Assembly (NCBI GenBank): GCA_016271365.2
Contig: CM057452.1
Location: forward strand, 824,072,001 to 824,136,000
Direction: 5' to 3'
DNA: 64,000 nucleotides
Origin: Neoceratodus forsteri
Lineage: Eukaryota; Chordata; Ceratodontiformes; Ceratodontidae
This document shows positions 10,613 through 22,085 of this stretch, one piece after another (position 1 is the stretch's first letter; every line of letters starts with the position of its first letter). Below the pieces are notes generated by a model, which worked only from the letters and a program-made list of their open reading frames with translations, had not been told where the DNA came from and did no database searches. Position numbers and translations under genes: made by a program.

Positions 10613-10960
10613 TATACAGTTCTAGGGATTATGCACTTTTAGAGGGCTGAGATGAGAAAGTATATGTTGCCAGCAGGCAGAACACAAAGCCCCATTCATG
10701 GTTAGTATCAAACAATCTGTGCAACAAATGCTAAACTTGATTTTCCAGGATTCACATGTATTTTTTTAAATCCTTACAGAGTAAATACACTCACTATGAA
10801 AGGAGCCAAACATTACACATTGAGAACTAAATGTATGCAACTCGAAACCTGTGTCTTCTGCCCTACTGTGTGCTTTTTTCTGTTAACTAATGTAATAAAT
10901 AGTATTTTTGCAGTTTCATCCTGCTACACCAAGGTGTGTGTGTGTGTGTGTGTGTGTCTT
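10613..10960 (+). repeat. Segmental duplication, copy 1
   Basis: This block runs through GGCTGAGATGA, CAGAACACAAAGCCCC, AGTATCAAACA, AAAGGAGCCA, CATT, GAGAACTA, CTGCCCTACTGTGTG, TAATAAAT and CTGCTACACCA, and ends in a GT microsatellite (10934-10957). The same ordered phrases recur at 11750-12640, where the copy is split by a later insertion. Confidence 0.8.
10934..10957. repeat. GT microsatellite
   Basis: Uninterrupted GT dinucleotides at the end of duplication copy 1. The equivalent tract in copy 2 (12579-12630) is about twice as long. Confidence 0.95.
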
Positions 10961-11097
10961 AGCACGACATTGACAAATACTGTTAGGCATTGTGTTGCCT
11001 CCTATTAGGCTGATATATACTGTGGCACTTCAAATTATGTACTGGGGTTATTTATTTATTCATTTGTTCAGTCACACAACACACACATACATATACA

Positions 11098-11100
<3 letters not shown>

Positions 11101-11180
<80 letters not shown>
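11101..11180. repeat. AT microsatellite, about 80 bp
   Basis: Forty uninterrupted TA dinucleotides. Open frames across it (TyrIle repeats) are artefacts. Confidence 0.95.
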
Positions 11181-11184
<4 letters not shown>

Positions 11185-11749
11185 CTGAGGTTATTTATTT
11201 ATTCATTCATTCGATACCTGGGTTGGTGCACTGATTTCAAGACTGTTCTCAGGCCCAGTCCGACCCAAATCCCTTATAAGTGCTCTGTCCCACATCCATC
11301 CCATTTGCCAGAGGTGTTGCCCACACAGTGAAGATGCTATCAAATTGTAAATCAGATAATTGCATCTTTTTTAAGATACTATATCAAAATTAAATTTTGC
11401 TAAAATAAATGCATTTATTCCAACATAGTTCTGATCCTCTAGTTGCACATTTTATTAATTTGTTTACTTGTTTATTTTTTGTGTTTATTTATATGGAGCA
11501 CTGAACAGCTCCACACACTTCACATTTCAGATTACCCATTTGAATATGGCCCCATTATTATGCTTACAATGGTCAAGACTATATAATTTAAACTCCAGGG
11601 GCCATATTCTTACAATACAACACAGTTCACAGTAAAAGGAGCATATTTATACTATATCTTCTCACAATACTGCTCAGAAAAGCACCACAGTATATTTCAC
11701 TCAATCAGCACACCCAGCATACCCTTATAAAGTTATAGGACTTACACCA
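11181..11749. other. No gene; contains a 12-bp inverted repeat
   Basis: No assignable frame was found. GAATATGGCCCC at 11542-11553 is repeated exactly in reverse complement at 11598-11609 with a 44-base loop. No flanking duplication was seen. Confidence 0.45.
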
Positions 11750-12035
11750 TGTATACCTTTCTGTGAATTATGTACTTTTAGGTGGCTGAGATGACAGAGT
11801 ATATGCAGGTAGCAGGCGGAACACAAAGCCCCTGTCATGAACAGTATCAAACATTATGTGTAAAGACCATCGTCAAGCTACCACAGACAAATACTAAACT
11901 TGCTTTGTCAGGATTTTCATGTGCTTTTTTTAAATCTTTACAGAATAAAAGCACCAATAGGAAAGGAGCCAGACATTATGACTTGAGAACTAGGTGTATG
12001 TAGCTCACAAACCTTTGCCTCCTGCCCTACTGTGT

Positions 12036-12499
12036 AGGGGTGTAGCCAGGGATTTCAGATCTGCACACCAAGTGGACTCACTGCTACCCCCCACTTGTTA
12101 GGGTGAGCTACCCCGCCTCCCCCCAAAGTGTAGCCAGACAATATACAAATGTACACCAGGACCATGTTTGTTGCCTCATTTGGCACAATAAATACAACTT
12201 TTGTATCTCATGACAGTGGTTGTTGCCATGCATGGGCAAATACACATGCTATGCATTGTTCCCTAAGACACCCACATACCAGCCCAAAGCCTGTAAAGTT
12301 GTATTGTCCTTGGGATGCAAAGAGAGTATTAGTGATCAGTCCTTCTAGTGTTGACTCCTATGAATAAAATTACAGAAAGGTTCAGTATTTCTTTGTTAGC
12401 TTTCATGGAAAAAGGAAGCAATTCAGAGCCTATTTGCTACCTCCCTTAAATAAAATTGCACACCATGGAGTGCTTGGAGTATGCCTGCCTACACCTATG
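12036..12499. mobile_element. hAT-like MITE, 464 bp
   Basis: The unit sits inside duplication copy 2, between two copies of CTACTGTGT (12027-12035 and 12500-12508), which contain the 8-bp duplication expected of hAT elements. Its left end reads AGGGGTGTAGCCAGG and the complement of its right end reads CATAGGTGTAGGCAGG, so the termini are imperfect inverted repeats of the hAT type. The undisturbed copy at 10613-10960 supplies the empty site. No transposase is encoded. Confidence 0.7.
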
Positions 12500-12576
12500 C
12501 TACTGTGTGTTTTTTTTCTGTTAGCTACTGTAATAAATATTATTTGGTTAAATGCCATTTCATTCTGCTACACCAC

Positions 12577-12578
<2 letters not shown>

Positions 12579-12619
<41 letters not shown>

Positions 12620-12630
12620 TGTCTGTGTGT
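12579..12630. repeat. GT microsatellite, longer copy
   Basis: GT dinucleotides with a GTCTGTCT interruption at the right end. It occupies the position equivalent to 10934-10957 in the other duplication copy. Confidence 0.95.
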
Positions 12631-12640
12631 ATTCCCAAGG

Positions 12641-13519
12641 TGACATATGCATTGTCATATATTAAACAGCAGCAGCCTAATATCTGAAATTGGACTTATC
12701 CAAACTCTGTAATTCCTAGGTACAAGTCTGTGCATGCCAGAAATTAGAATAAGTGTTGCTATGTAAAATAGGAGCACCCATTTGTTATATGTGAAAAAAT
12801 GTATGTATTATCCTATTTTTTTTTGTTCTAATTGTCCATAGAGGAAAGTGTCACAGTCCTGATGTCAATCACAAAAGTAGCAATCAGTAGTCCATAGATA
12901 AAATGTTGCATCTTAATGTAGAGAACAGGGATTGCATCTGCAGAACAGGGGTTAGCCATGCCATGCAAGTATAGGCCAACTGAGTCATGATGTTTGGTTT
13001 GATTGTCCTCAATATGAATAATGAAATGTGCATTCCTCATTGATTCTGATGGTGGAGTTCCAGGGTTCTGAATCAGTATGTTTCTAACACTATGAGTATA
13101 TGATTGTTACACAAAATCTATATTGCTTACCATTCTTTCCACTGAAATCTACACCTCCATATATTTTCATAATAATGTGTCTGCCTTCCTTAGAATAGAA
13201 AATGAAACAAATCTTACTAGTTAAAAGCATTGTGTTGTTTGTCCATGCCTTCTTCACAATTCAGCATAACCTCACTAACTTCATTATGCAGCCGTGGTGG
13301 ATCTGATCAGATTTTTTTTTACAAGCTATTTGTAGGTCGTGACTAATTCTGTTATTGGGTCATAAAAAATGTAGTTTCTTACAGCTGCCATCTTTTTAAG
13401 TTGGAAAATGCATACAAATGATGATTTTTCCAAAAATAAATACCAGAAACTAGTTAGGTAGGGCTTGTTTTGATAGAATCTGGAATTTGTTTGAAAAATG
13501 GCCCAGAAATAGCTTAACT
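12641..13519. other. No recognisable feature
   Basis: AT-rich sequence without a supportable gene. The open frame at 12828-13040 (minus, 70 codons) matches nothing I recognise. Confidence 0.35.
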
Positions 13520-13539
13520 GGGGGTCAAGTGTGCAGCTG

Positions 13540-14065
13540 AGGTGGCCTGTCTACAACATAAACTTGATGACTTCAAGAATCATGGAAGGCAGAACAATGT
13601 TCACCTGGTGATGATGCCGGAGGAGACATGGTTAGTTTCCTCTGTGCGCACCTTCCTGCAAGGATGCACCTGTGGCTCAAGTCAATCTTGAAGGTGCAAC
13701 ATGTTCACTGAGCCCCTACTAGTGAACCACAGCCCCCATGGAGCAACACAGACTGGTGTTGATCCACTTCCTCAGATATTCTGATCGGGAACTCATTCTC
13801 TAAAAAGCCAGAGACTTACAAGATATCACCTTCCTGAACAAACATTTGTCCTTCTATCCATCTATTCTCAGGCATTACTGGCTGACTGATGAGCTTTTGA
13901 TGACATTAAGCAAGGCCTCTATAAGACAGAATGCAAGTGCTCCTTTAGTTTTCCAGCTATCCTACATGTCAAGTTTATGGGTAGGAGGGAGCACTTTGCC
14001 ACACCGAGGGATGTGCACAAGTTCTTTCAGCAGCACCTGGGTAGCCCTAGGAGAGACTCATCCCT
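13540..14065 (+). pseudogene. LINE A ORF1 remnant
   Basis: ORF1 proteins of L1-type elements bind element RNA as trimers. Read across frames, the segment near 13577-13640 resembles the NNVxxxGLPEE start of the RNA-binding region. The segment at about 13945-14045 reads FPAILHVKFMGR followed by HFATPRDVHKFF, the pattern of the ORF1 C-terminal domain. Stops interrupt the middle (TAG or TGA near 13780 and 13880). The N-terminal coiled coil was not identified, so the remnant is partial. The call rests on pattern order, not on a search. Confidence 0.5.
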
Positions 14066-15755
14066 GACACATGCACCGGAAGTGACAGAGCCTGCAACAA
14101 TGATGATGGAGATCACAACCTGAGACTGAGTAAAATTGGTCTGGGCATCAATATGTCAGTACACTAATTGGTCTATGTGTTTAGCCTCTGACCTCACACC
14201 TAGCACATTCGTTACAACACCCTTGCTTCCCCCCTCTATTTGTTCCATTTGGGCCTGTGTGTGTTGCTGTTCTCCTTTTGTGTTGCAACTCCACCCCTGT
14301 TTTACTTTCCCTTCTCACCTACTACCTCCAAATGGCTGGATGAAGGGCCTGTATGTCCGGGCCTTGGTTTTGTGTGATCACTTCCCATCACACTCCTTAA
14401 ACTGAACATTTTTGAACAGACTGGATTGTCTATACTCCCTCTGCACATTGAAGTGTGCCCTGGGAGAGGATAGCAGTCAAACCTTGAATCTGACTGCAGC
14501 CCATCGCCAGTCCAGAACTTGGTCTCATAAGACCATATTGCTCACCCGCTATTTTTATCAGCAGACATTACTTGGGACTTTGCTGCATACTGAGGAGGCA
14601 AGTACAGTTGTGTGGGATGCATTGGGACAGAAGTCAGACTCATGGTATGGCTCTCTGGTAATATTGATGCACCCTTCCACCACTCTCCCACTCCCTAATA
14701 TTATCATCTAGGAACAACTAAATGCATGGACTGCTGCTCTTTTAAAACATCCTCTAACATGTTAGCCTCCTATTTAGAGGTCTGGAGTATGAATCCTCGT
14801 AATGTTTACCTTCTGTTAATCTTGTTCTAATGATGTGAAAACTATATAAATTGTGCTGTCAGTTGGCAGCTTAAGTTGATACACCTGCTAGGTCCACCAT
14901 TCCTTTTCCCTACCTAATTACCCAATCCCACTGCACCCCCATTTTATCCCTCCTGGTTATTCTCTGTGTCTAGCAAAGTGCCACAACTCATAAGAAGGGG
15001 ATGCAGTGGTGTTAAGCTTCCATGTACCTCTTTGAAAGGTGCCTATCTGGGACAAGCTCCCCCTTCCTCTTCTTACTTGGGATAGCTGGCGCTCAGACCC
15101 TGCTCCATATATCTGTTTGGACTACACAATACTACTAACCCCCCCTTCCCCTCTACTCCCCTTGATTGGCTCTCGATCTAGTAGTACCTAGTTGATTGAA
15201 GGTGGCCCTCCACGCGTACATAGTGGCACTGGTTGATTTATTTAGTCATTTGCAATACTACCTTATGTCCGATGTAATATTAGTCCTGTGGCTGGTATAT
15301 GGTTTGGAACCCACTTTTTTGTGCTGTATCCATGTTTCGCCCAGGGCATAGAACATTAGATTATATCCAGGCCTTTTACCTTCTATACTATTTGGAATTT
15401 TATTACTGTTGTAGTAAACCTAGTCTTTGCTAATTTAAATAACACTGTTATAAATTCCATTGCATAAATATTATGTGTTTTGTCTCATGATTGTATTCTT
15501 ACTCTCTTGCAGAGCAAAGAGTATTAATTTATTTATGACAACTCTTGCATCAATTACTCTTTTATTTTCATCACTGAACTTAGTGCTATGACTTGATTTT
15601 TATGCTTACTGCCCTAATACATGGTTATGCTCTATAATTCCTTTCTGTAACATTCTTCTTGTGGATCTCTCCCTTCTTCCTTGTACCGTCTGATTTTGGC
15701 TAAGGTCCAATACTGCAGTGAACTAGGGCAGGCCAACTGACATAGGAAATGGTTG
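14066..15755. other. LINE A spacer between ORF1 and ORF2 remnants
   Basis: About 1.7 kb with no recognisable coding domain. Frames of 89 and 99 codons at 14136-14405 and 14412-14711 have no family I know. The spacer is longer than usual between L1 ORFs, so an unrecognised insertion may be inside. Confidence 0.35.
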
Positions 15756-18700
15756 CAGCATTGAACTTAAGAGCATTGCGTGGAACATGAATGACCATCA
15801 ACACCTTATTAAAAGAAGGAGGGTTATTGCTCAATGTAAGTGTCTGGGTTATGATGTCACACTGCTCCAGGAGACCCACCCATGACTGGGTGATGCTGGT
15901 AAACTACCGAGTCAGTTGTTGGGGAAGGCTTAACATAGTGGGTACCATTCCAATATTAAAGGGGTCACTGTATTGTGTGGAAAGCACCTCCCCATATCTG
16001 TCACAAAGCACCTAGTGAGTGAGGATGGCAGAACCATTTTTGTAGAAAGCTCATTACAAGGTACCCCACTGTTCCTGGACAGTATTTATGCCCCATTCAC
16101 TTTGGACCCTTCCTTCTTTACCAACCTTGGAGCTCAGCTGCGTAACCTTGTTGGCACTCTGATATTAGGGGGAAATTTCAGCATCGTACTAAACTCCAGT
16201 TTGCAGTGTAGTGTGGGCAGGGCTGAGACCCCTAACAGAGCAGCTTCCATTCTGATTGCTGAATTCCACTCACTGAGCCTGACAGATCTCTGAAGGGTGG
16301 TACACCCAATAACATGTCTTCTTATTTTAGTTAGTGGTGCACAACATGTACAGCCATAAAGGCATGATCTGGATAGCAAACCATCTCCTCTCAGCAGTGT
16401 GGAATGCTGAAATTGGTAACATCCTCATTTCTGACCATGCTCCTGTCTCCTGGTGTGGAGTTACGAGACCCTGCCAAAGAATAAGTGGAGGCTTAAAGTT
16501 TTCCAACTTAAGGATCTGTCCTTTGTGATATAGCTAAAGTTGAAAATCTCATATTTTCTGACTGAAAACAATCACCCAGGTGTCTCCAGAGCACTCCTAT
16601 GGGATACCATGAAGGCAGTACTTAGAGACCCAATTATAGCCCATTGTTCTCAATCAAGTGAGAAAGACAGACTGACCTAGCCCAATCGGAAGCCAACCTG
16701 TCCTGGTTGAAGTCCTCTTGAAGCATGGCTCCCACGGTGAGCCCAAGCTTCATGATAAGAAGGCCAGCCTGAATGCACACATAGAAGAGCATCTCCAAGA
16801 GTAAACACAGTATGCCCTTTTGAGGCTGAACCACATTACTAGGAGGACTGATGGTTACATTACACATATCCGTAAGGTGAACGGCACCACAATTACTTCC
16901 TCAGAGGGAAGCAATGCAAAATTTGTAACCCTTTACACTGACCTTTACAGGGCTGATCCTACAGCTCTCCAACAACTAACAGATTCCTTTTTTGAAAACC
17001 TTCCCCTACCCCAGGTGACCCTGGAGGCCAATCAATGCATGGCACCCCCAATACCTGAAGCAGAAAAAAGTGGTGGTCATTGTCCACTTCATGACACCAG
17101 GGAGCCCCTTGACTAGATGACTTCCCGATCAACTTCTATTCAGTCATGTTGGACAAAATGACTCCCCTCCTAACATCAGATCTGAATAACGTAAAACCCT
17201 CTGGAGTTTCAACCAGATCCTTCATCACAGCACTCACCTCCCTGATCCCCAAAAAGGGCCAGGACAGTGTTAAGTGCTTGCAGTTCTGATCAGTTTCACT
17301 GATAAATGCCTATACCAAAATCCTGGTGAAGATACTGACTAATTGACTGGAATCTATGATCCTAACACTCCTCCATCATGATCAAGTGGGCTTTGTCCCA
17401 GACTGCCTGGGCACAGACTATGTTAGAAACATAGTTGACCTCCTGTGGGGCTGCAGAGACTCCAAGACCTCTGTTGCCTCACTGTCACTTGATGTCAAGA
17501 AGGCCTTCAATAGGATGGAGTGTGGGTTCCTGTGGACATCTATGAGACAGTTTGGGTTCTTGGAGAAAGTTCTGGACTAGATGTGCCTCCTTTGCCAGCT
17601 CCCTCAAGCTCAGGTTTCTACTAATGTTGTGGTGCCTGCACCTTTCCCCTCACCAAAGACATGAAACAGGGCTACCCACAGTCTCCTTTCCTGTTCCTAC
17701 TGACCGTAAAGCCCCTAGCAGGAAACATTGAATCAAGCCCTCCTATTGAAGGCCTAGCAGAAGGTGACATGACCCACAAATTGTCACCTTGTTGAATCCA
17801 GAAGATACTATGCAGCCTATTCTGGATCTCTTGCAAATGTGCTCGGAGATATCAGGCTACAAATTGAATGCAGCGAAATCTCAGGTCTACTTTATTACTA
17901 AGATGTGCCTACAGTGTCTTTTTGCCTCATACTCCTTTCAATGGCACCCCAAGACATCTGCTATCTAGGTGACCATCTAAAATCTACAGCTGTGGGAATG
18001 GTAAAGACTAATCTAGATCCCCTGCTGGAAGCTGTCAAATGGGGCATGCAGTGCTGGGAGAAACTGCACCTCTCCCTTTGTGAAAAGGTGACATACTGGA
18101 AAAAGATCACCATTCCAAAAGTCCTATACATCTTGGGCAATCTACCTCTTTCCACCCAACAGCTTTACTTTAAGATAGTGAATCTGATACTCTGTCACTT
18201 TCTCTAGAAAGGCAAAAAAAAACAGCTGAACATAAAAACCCTGGTGAGCCCATGGCACTGTCTGTTGCTCTCACCCACTGAGTTCCCCTGTTCTCAGTCC
18301 CCATAGGTAGCCCTAGAACTTTATCATATTCAAATCTCACAGCCAATGGGTCTTTTCTTCCTTCACCTTCCATACTCAGCCTATTCTCCTCCCACAATGT
18401 GACTGACACAAGCAACCTGGCTCCATATGGACACCAAACTTGGCTGGAACATGACCCAGTCCATGTCTAAACCACTGGGGGATATCTCTAGCCTTAATAT
18501 TGGTGGGATCCCAGTGACATGGTTGAACTGGAGAGATGCCCATCAACTGGCAGCAAGAGATCTCATAGATCATGCCACAGGAATCATACTCCCCTTCACT
18601 GAACTCTGTGCTCATTACCACCTTAAAGTAACTACCAGATGGTAGTACATGCATCTTTGCAGTGCTCTTATACAGTGTTCTCTAGGTGGGGCAGGACCAT

Positions 18701-19200
18701 ATCATATTGACCCATTAGGATGCAAGATTCCGACCCACCCCAACTTGAAGGGACTGTCTGCACCTCCCACATGCATAGGAGACTGAACTAGGAACCCCTC
18801 TGCTGTATGCAGACTGGGAGGGAGTGTGGTGCATGGCCTACTGGTCTTCTTGATATCTCTAGGGGAAATCTGATACGTTATATATCCTCCACTGTATCTA
18901 CCATACACCTGTAGCTCCCCATGGATGGGGGATACTCCCCCATAACCATTGCTTGTGAGTGGTACAGACCAAAGGGACTAACCTCACCCATATCACACCT
19001 CTCTTCAGGCCTATTGACACAAACTGTTGCAGGACTTTGAACAAGCTCTGGCTTGCCCCATCCCCTATATCGCCACTATGATTATTTTGGGGATCTACCC
19101 CGCAACCCCACTGTGCAAAGCAGGTGATATTATGAAACTACCCTAAATGCCCAATGGGACTGGGTCAACACCATGCATGAAATAGAGTGCAGCATTAGTC
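15756..19200 (+). pseudogene. LINE A ORF2 remnant (endonuclease and reverse transcriptase)
   Basis: ORF2 of L1-type elements nicks DNA with an apurinic-type endonuclease and copies RNA there. The start reads AWNMNDHQ, then LGYDVTLLQETH (about 15825-15885), the first endonuclease motif. IYAPFTLDPSFF follows at about 16085. A reverse-transcriptase segment at 17356-17580 reads HDQVGFVP, then ASLSLDVKKAFNRME, the palm motif carrying the first catalytic Asp, then FLWTSMRQFGF. GYKLNAAKSQ appears near 17855-17885. The catalytic YxDD box was not found intact. At least ten stops or frame changes occur, so no protein could be made. Confidence 0.65.
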
Positions 19201-19770
19201 GCACTCTGTAGTGCATGCCTGTGATTACAGTGACAGGGGTATAACAGCGGTAGGGCATTACTGCTACCTCTGTTGCTGTACGCCTTTCTTGGGAGGCATC
19301 AAGTTACTGTGTGCTGGGTGGCTGGTCAAGCCACTCCCATGGTGGAGTGGCTAAGGCAACAGCACATTGCAAAACTGGGAGACCTGAGACTGTGGTTCAA
19401 TTCACCGCAGGTCTTCCCATGCTACTACATTTTGCTGTTTTGTTTTTCTTAAAAGTTCCCCCTCCTGAGTTTCTCCCCATCCCCTAAGTCCTCACCTCCA
19501 GAATTTGTTATATAAATACATAAATTTCAGTGGGTGTGGGGGGGAGTGAAGCCCCCATCAAAAACACAAGAAAGCCCACTGAAGAGACTGGCGTGCGCTG
19601 TTTGTGTAGGTTGGTGTTTTACCCACCTTTATTTCAGCGCACACCATTTTGCCTGTGGCATCTATTGCTGCGCTGTTTATGTTTCAGGCAACATGATTCT
19701 GTGCCTTGCCCAACTGCCCAGGAATGAAGAACTCTCCCAGAGCACACAACTAGGAATGAGAAATTAGCCT
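19200..19770 (+). mobile_element. Unclassified element with a tRNA-like module
   Basis: A tRNA-like segment at about 19340-19418 has an A-box-like TGGCTAAGGC, a B-box-like GGTTCAATTC and an AGACCT...AGGTCT stem. It is followed by T-rich sequence, CTCCTGAGTTTCTCC and a G-run with GAAGCCCCC. The 489-bp insertion at 9255-9743 has the same order: tRNA-like part, T-rich run, CCCGAGTT, G-runs with AGCCCCC. The edges are not defined and no target duplication was found. Confidence 0.35.
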
Positions 19771-20039
19771 ATGTTACAGCAAACCACACCCACATCTACA
19801 ATTGTGCCCAGACTCTGTACATGAACCACCTGCAGGCTGGACGCCCTAGAGGTCTAGGGCTTCACTAACTGGAATTCACTCTAACCAAATGGTTCCATCA
19901 TAACTCTATAGACAACACTCCTAGTGGGAAGACAGAGTCAGATGTGACCTTAAATAGCTTTTTCTATATATCACAGAGGGAACCCCCACCACCTTTCTCT
20001 GTCATTTCCTGATAGTCAACACCTGTATAGAAATATACA

Positions 20040-21895
20040 AATATAGAATTTGTCAAAACATAAGAACTGCTTGGCCCAGCTAGTCTGCCCAGTTTGTCCC
20101 TGCCTATACTGTCACCACAGAATGTACCTGATCTCTGGCTACTTCCCCACTCCCTGTTTTCCTATTAAGATTCCTTTGTGCCTGTCCCATGAATGCTTGA
20201 AGCCTATCATTGTTTTTGCTTCTACCACCTCCACTGGTAAATTGTTCAAGGCATCCTCTGCTCTTTCAGTGAAGATGTACATTTCCTCATATCCTGTCTA
20301 AACTTCACCCCTCCAGCTTAAGTGCATGCTCTCTTGTCCTGGTGCACTACACTCCTGTACCTTGTTCATCCTTGTGTGGCACTTACAGGTCTCTGTCATG
20401 TCCCTCCTCTCCCTTCTTTCTTCCAGGTTGCACATATTGAGATTCTTTAGTTCCTCCTCATAGGGCTTTTGATGCAACCCCTGCACCATTTTAGTTGCCT
20501 TCCTCTGAGCAACTTCTACCCTGTCTTTGTCCTTCCTGAGTTGTGGTGGCCAGAACTGAGCACTTTTCTCCAGGTGGGGTCTCACCGACAATCGATACAG
20601 TGGCAACATCACCTCTCTCTTTCTGCTGGTGATTTCCCCTTCCTATGCCCCCCCAGAATCCAACTGGCTCTACCTACTGCCTTGTTACACTGCCCTGCCA
20701 CCTTGAGTAATCAGATATGATAACCCCAATGTTTCTTTCGTGCTTTGTGACCATAAATACCTTCTTCGATTTACACACAACCTCCTCTGGGTTTTTATGC
20801 CCGAGGTGCATGATTTTGCAGTTTTTTGAATTGAAACCCAGCTGCCATACCCTCAACTGACTCTCAAGTTTTCTCAGGTCTCTACTCATTCTTTCCACCC
20901 CCAGAGTATCTACCCTTTTGCAGATTTTGTTGTCCTCTGCAAAGAGGCATACCTTCCCTTCCAGCTCTTCTGTAATGTCGTTCATGATGACATTGAAGAG
21001 GACTGGTCCCAGCATTGAGTTCTGAGTTACCCTGCTGGTTACTGTCCCCTCATTAGAGTGTGTGCCATTTACCACCACCCTCTGTCCCCTATCCATCAAC
21101 CATTTCCTTACCCAGTTTACCACCTTGGGTCCCACCCCTAAACTGACCAGTTTCCTTATTGTGATACAGTGTCGAAGGCCTTGCTGAAGTCTAAATAGAC
21201 CATGTCCACTGCCCCACCCTGATCTTTTTCCCTGGTCATCCAGATGAAGAAATCAACCAGGTTCATCTGACATGACCCTCCCCCCACCATGAATCAATGC
21301 TGTCTCAGGTCTTGTAAACTGCTGGATTCAAGATACTCAACTAGCCTTTCTTTTAATTGTATTCCATTAACTACCTGACCACTGACATTAGATTGACCAG
21401 TCTATAGTTGCTAGCCTCCTCCTTGCTGCTGCTGTTATGAAGCAGGACTGCATTTGCCCGTATCCAGTTCTTTGGAACCACTCTGGTTCCAGTGAGTTGT
21501 TAAAAAGGGCTGTAAGAGGTGCGACGAATATCTCCCTGAGCTCCCCCAGCATCTTGGATGTACCCCATCTGGCTCTGTAACCTTATCTACATTACTTTAA
21601 AACTCCTCTCAGGACTTTTTCCTGTGAATTTACTAGTCCTCACCCCCCTCCCCCCCACAGTGTTCCTGCTGCTTCTATGTGGTCTGTCTCCCTGTCCCTC
21701 CACTGTGGAGACTGAGCAGAAGTATCTGTTCAGGACATCTGCTTTCACCCGATCCTTCTCTGCACAATCTCCCCTTACTCTTCTTATCCTTACAATCTCT
21801 CCCATTCGCTTCCTTTTTTCACTTATTGTATCTAAAGAAGATATTGTCCCCATTAGTTATCCTTTTGGCTAGCCTTTACTCTGCTTGCACTTTCC
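20040..21895 (-). mobile_element. CR1 LINE fragment H, 5'-truncated
   Basis: On the minus strand this carries the ORF2 linker, the reverse-transcriptase core and C-terminus, and a CR1-like 3' end near 20040-20100 (GGGCCAAGCAGTTCTTATG). The 5' end is lost near 21895, just beside the palindrome at 21921-21967. Other CR1 pieces in the window lie at 25390, 38851, 43720, 45281 and 45827. Confidence 0.75.
20130..21890 (-). pseudogene. CR1 H ORF2 remnant (reverse transcriptase)
   Basis: CR1 ORF2 encodes endonuclease and reverse transcriptase; only the latter remains. Minus-strand pieces read VLNRYFCSVST (about 21740), then GPVLFNVIMNDITEELEGK followed by VCLFAEDNKI (about 20930-21010), where the catalytic ADD box is altered to AED. 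LEERRERRDMTE and LPVEVVEAKTM mark the conserved C-terminus near 20400 and 20230. Frames change several times and stops are present. With the second catalytic Asp lost and the 5' part missing, the copy is dead. Confidence 0.75.
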
Positions 21896-21920
21896 CTTTC
21901 CTATGTTTGCACCTTTGTGT

Positions 21921-21967
21921 CACTGTGATTTACAGTGCAGTATACTACTGCACTGTAAATCACAGTG
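21921..21967. repeat. Perfect palindrome, 22-bp arms, 3-base loop
   Basis: CACTGTGATTTACAGTGCAG followed by TA forms the left arm (21921-21942). Three bases TAC follow, then the exact reverse complement (21946-21967). No mismatch is seen. It lies about 25 bases beyond the truncated 5' end of CR1 H. It would form a stable hairpin as RNA, but nothing shows that it is transcribed. Confidence 0.9.
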
Positions 21968-21985
21968 GAACCTAATCGAATTATA

Positions 21986-22085
21986 GCATTTCTTCTTCCT
22001 ATGACTATTTTATTACAATATTCTCACTGCATTACTTCTTCCTATGACTACAATATTATGATATTCTTACTATATTACTGCATGT
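21986..22085 (+). repeat. Short tandem repeat, two units of about 47-50 bp
   Basis: TTCTTCCTATGACTA, a TATTA-rich stretch and ATATTCTNACTNNATTACT occur twice in a row (about 21988-22033 and 22036-22080) with a few differences. Confidence 0.6.

Larger units (their letters stand above)
11750..12640 (+). repeat. Segmental duplication, copy 2, split by an insertion
   Basis: The left half (about 11750-12035) and right half (about 12500-12640) together reproduce the copy at 10613-10960 in order, up to the terminal GT microsatellite. Copy 2 also has about 30 extra bases around 11870-11890. The intervening 12036-12499 is a separate element. Confidence 0.75.
13520..19210 (+). mobile_element. LINE A: very old L1/Tx1-type non-LTR retrotransposon
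   Basis: ORF1-like coding remnants (about 13540-14065), a long spacer, and ORF2-like remnants (about 15756-19200) follow in the order and orientation of an L1-superfamily element. All frames are broken many times. Both ends are indistinct and no target duplication was seen. This is the most decayed of the three L1-type elements in the window. Confidence 0.65.

Noticed and set aside
10992..11234. 80-codon Tyr-Ile frame
   Set aside because: It is produced by the 80-bp TA microsatellite at 11101-11180.
12434..12687. Cys-Val repeat frames
   Set aside because: They translate the GT microsatellite at 12579-12630.
19340..19418. Possible functional tRNA gene
   Set aside because: Only tRNA-like boxes and one stem are present; no complete cloverleaf is seen.
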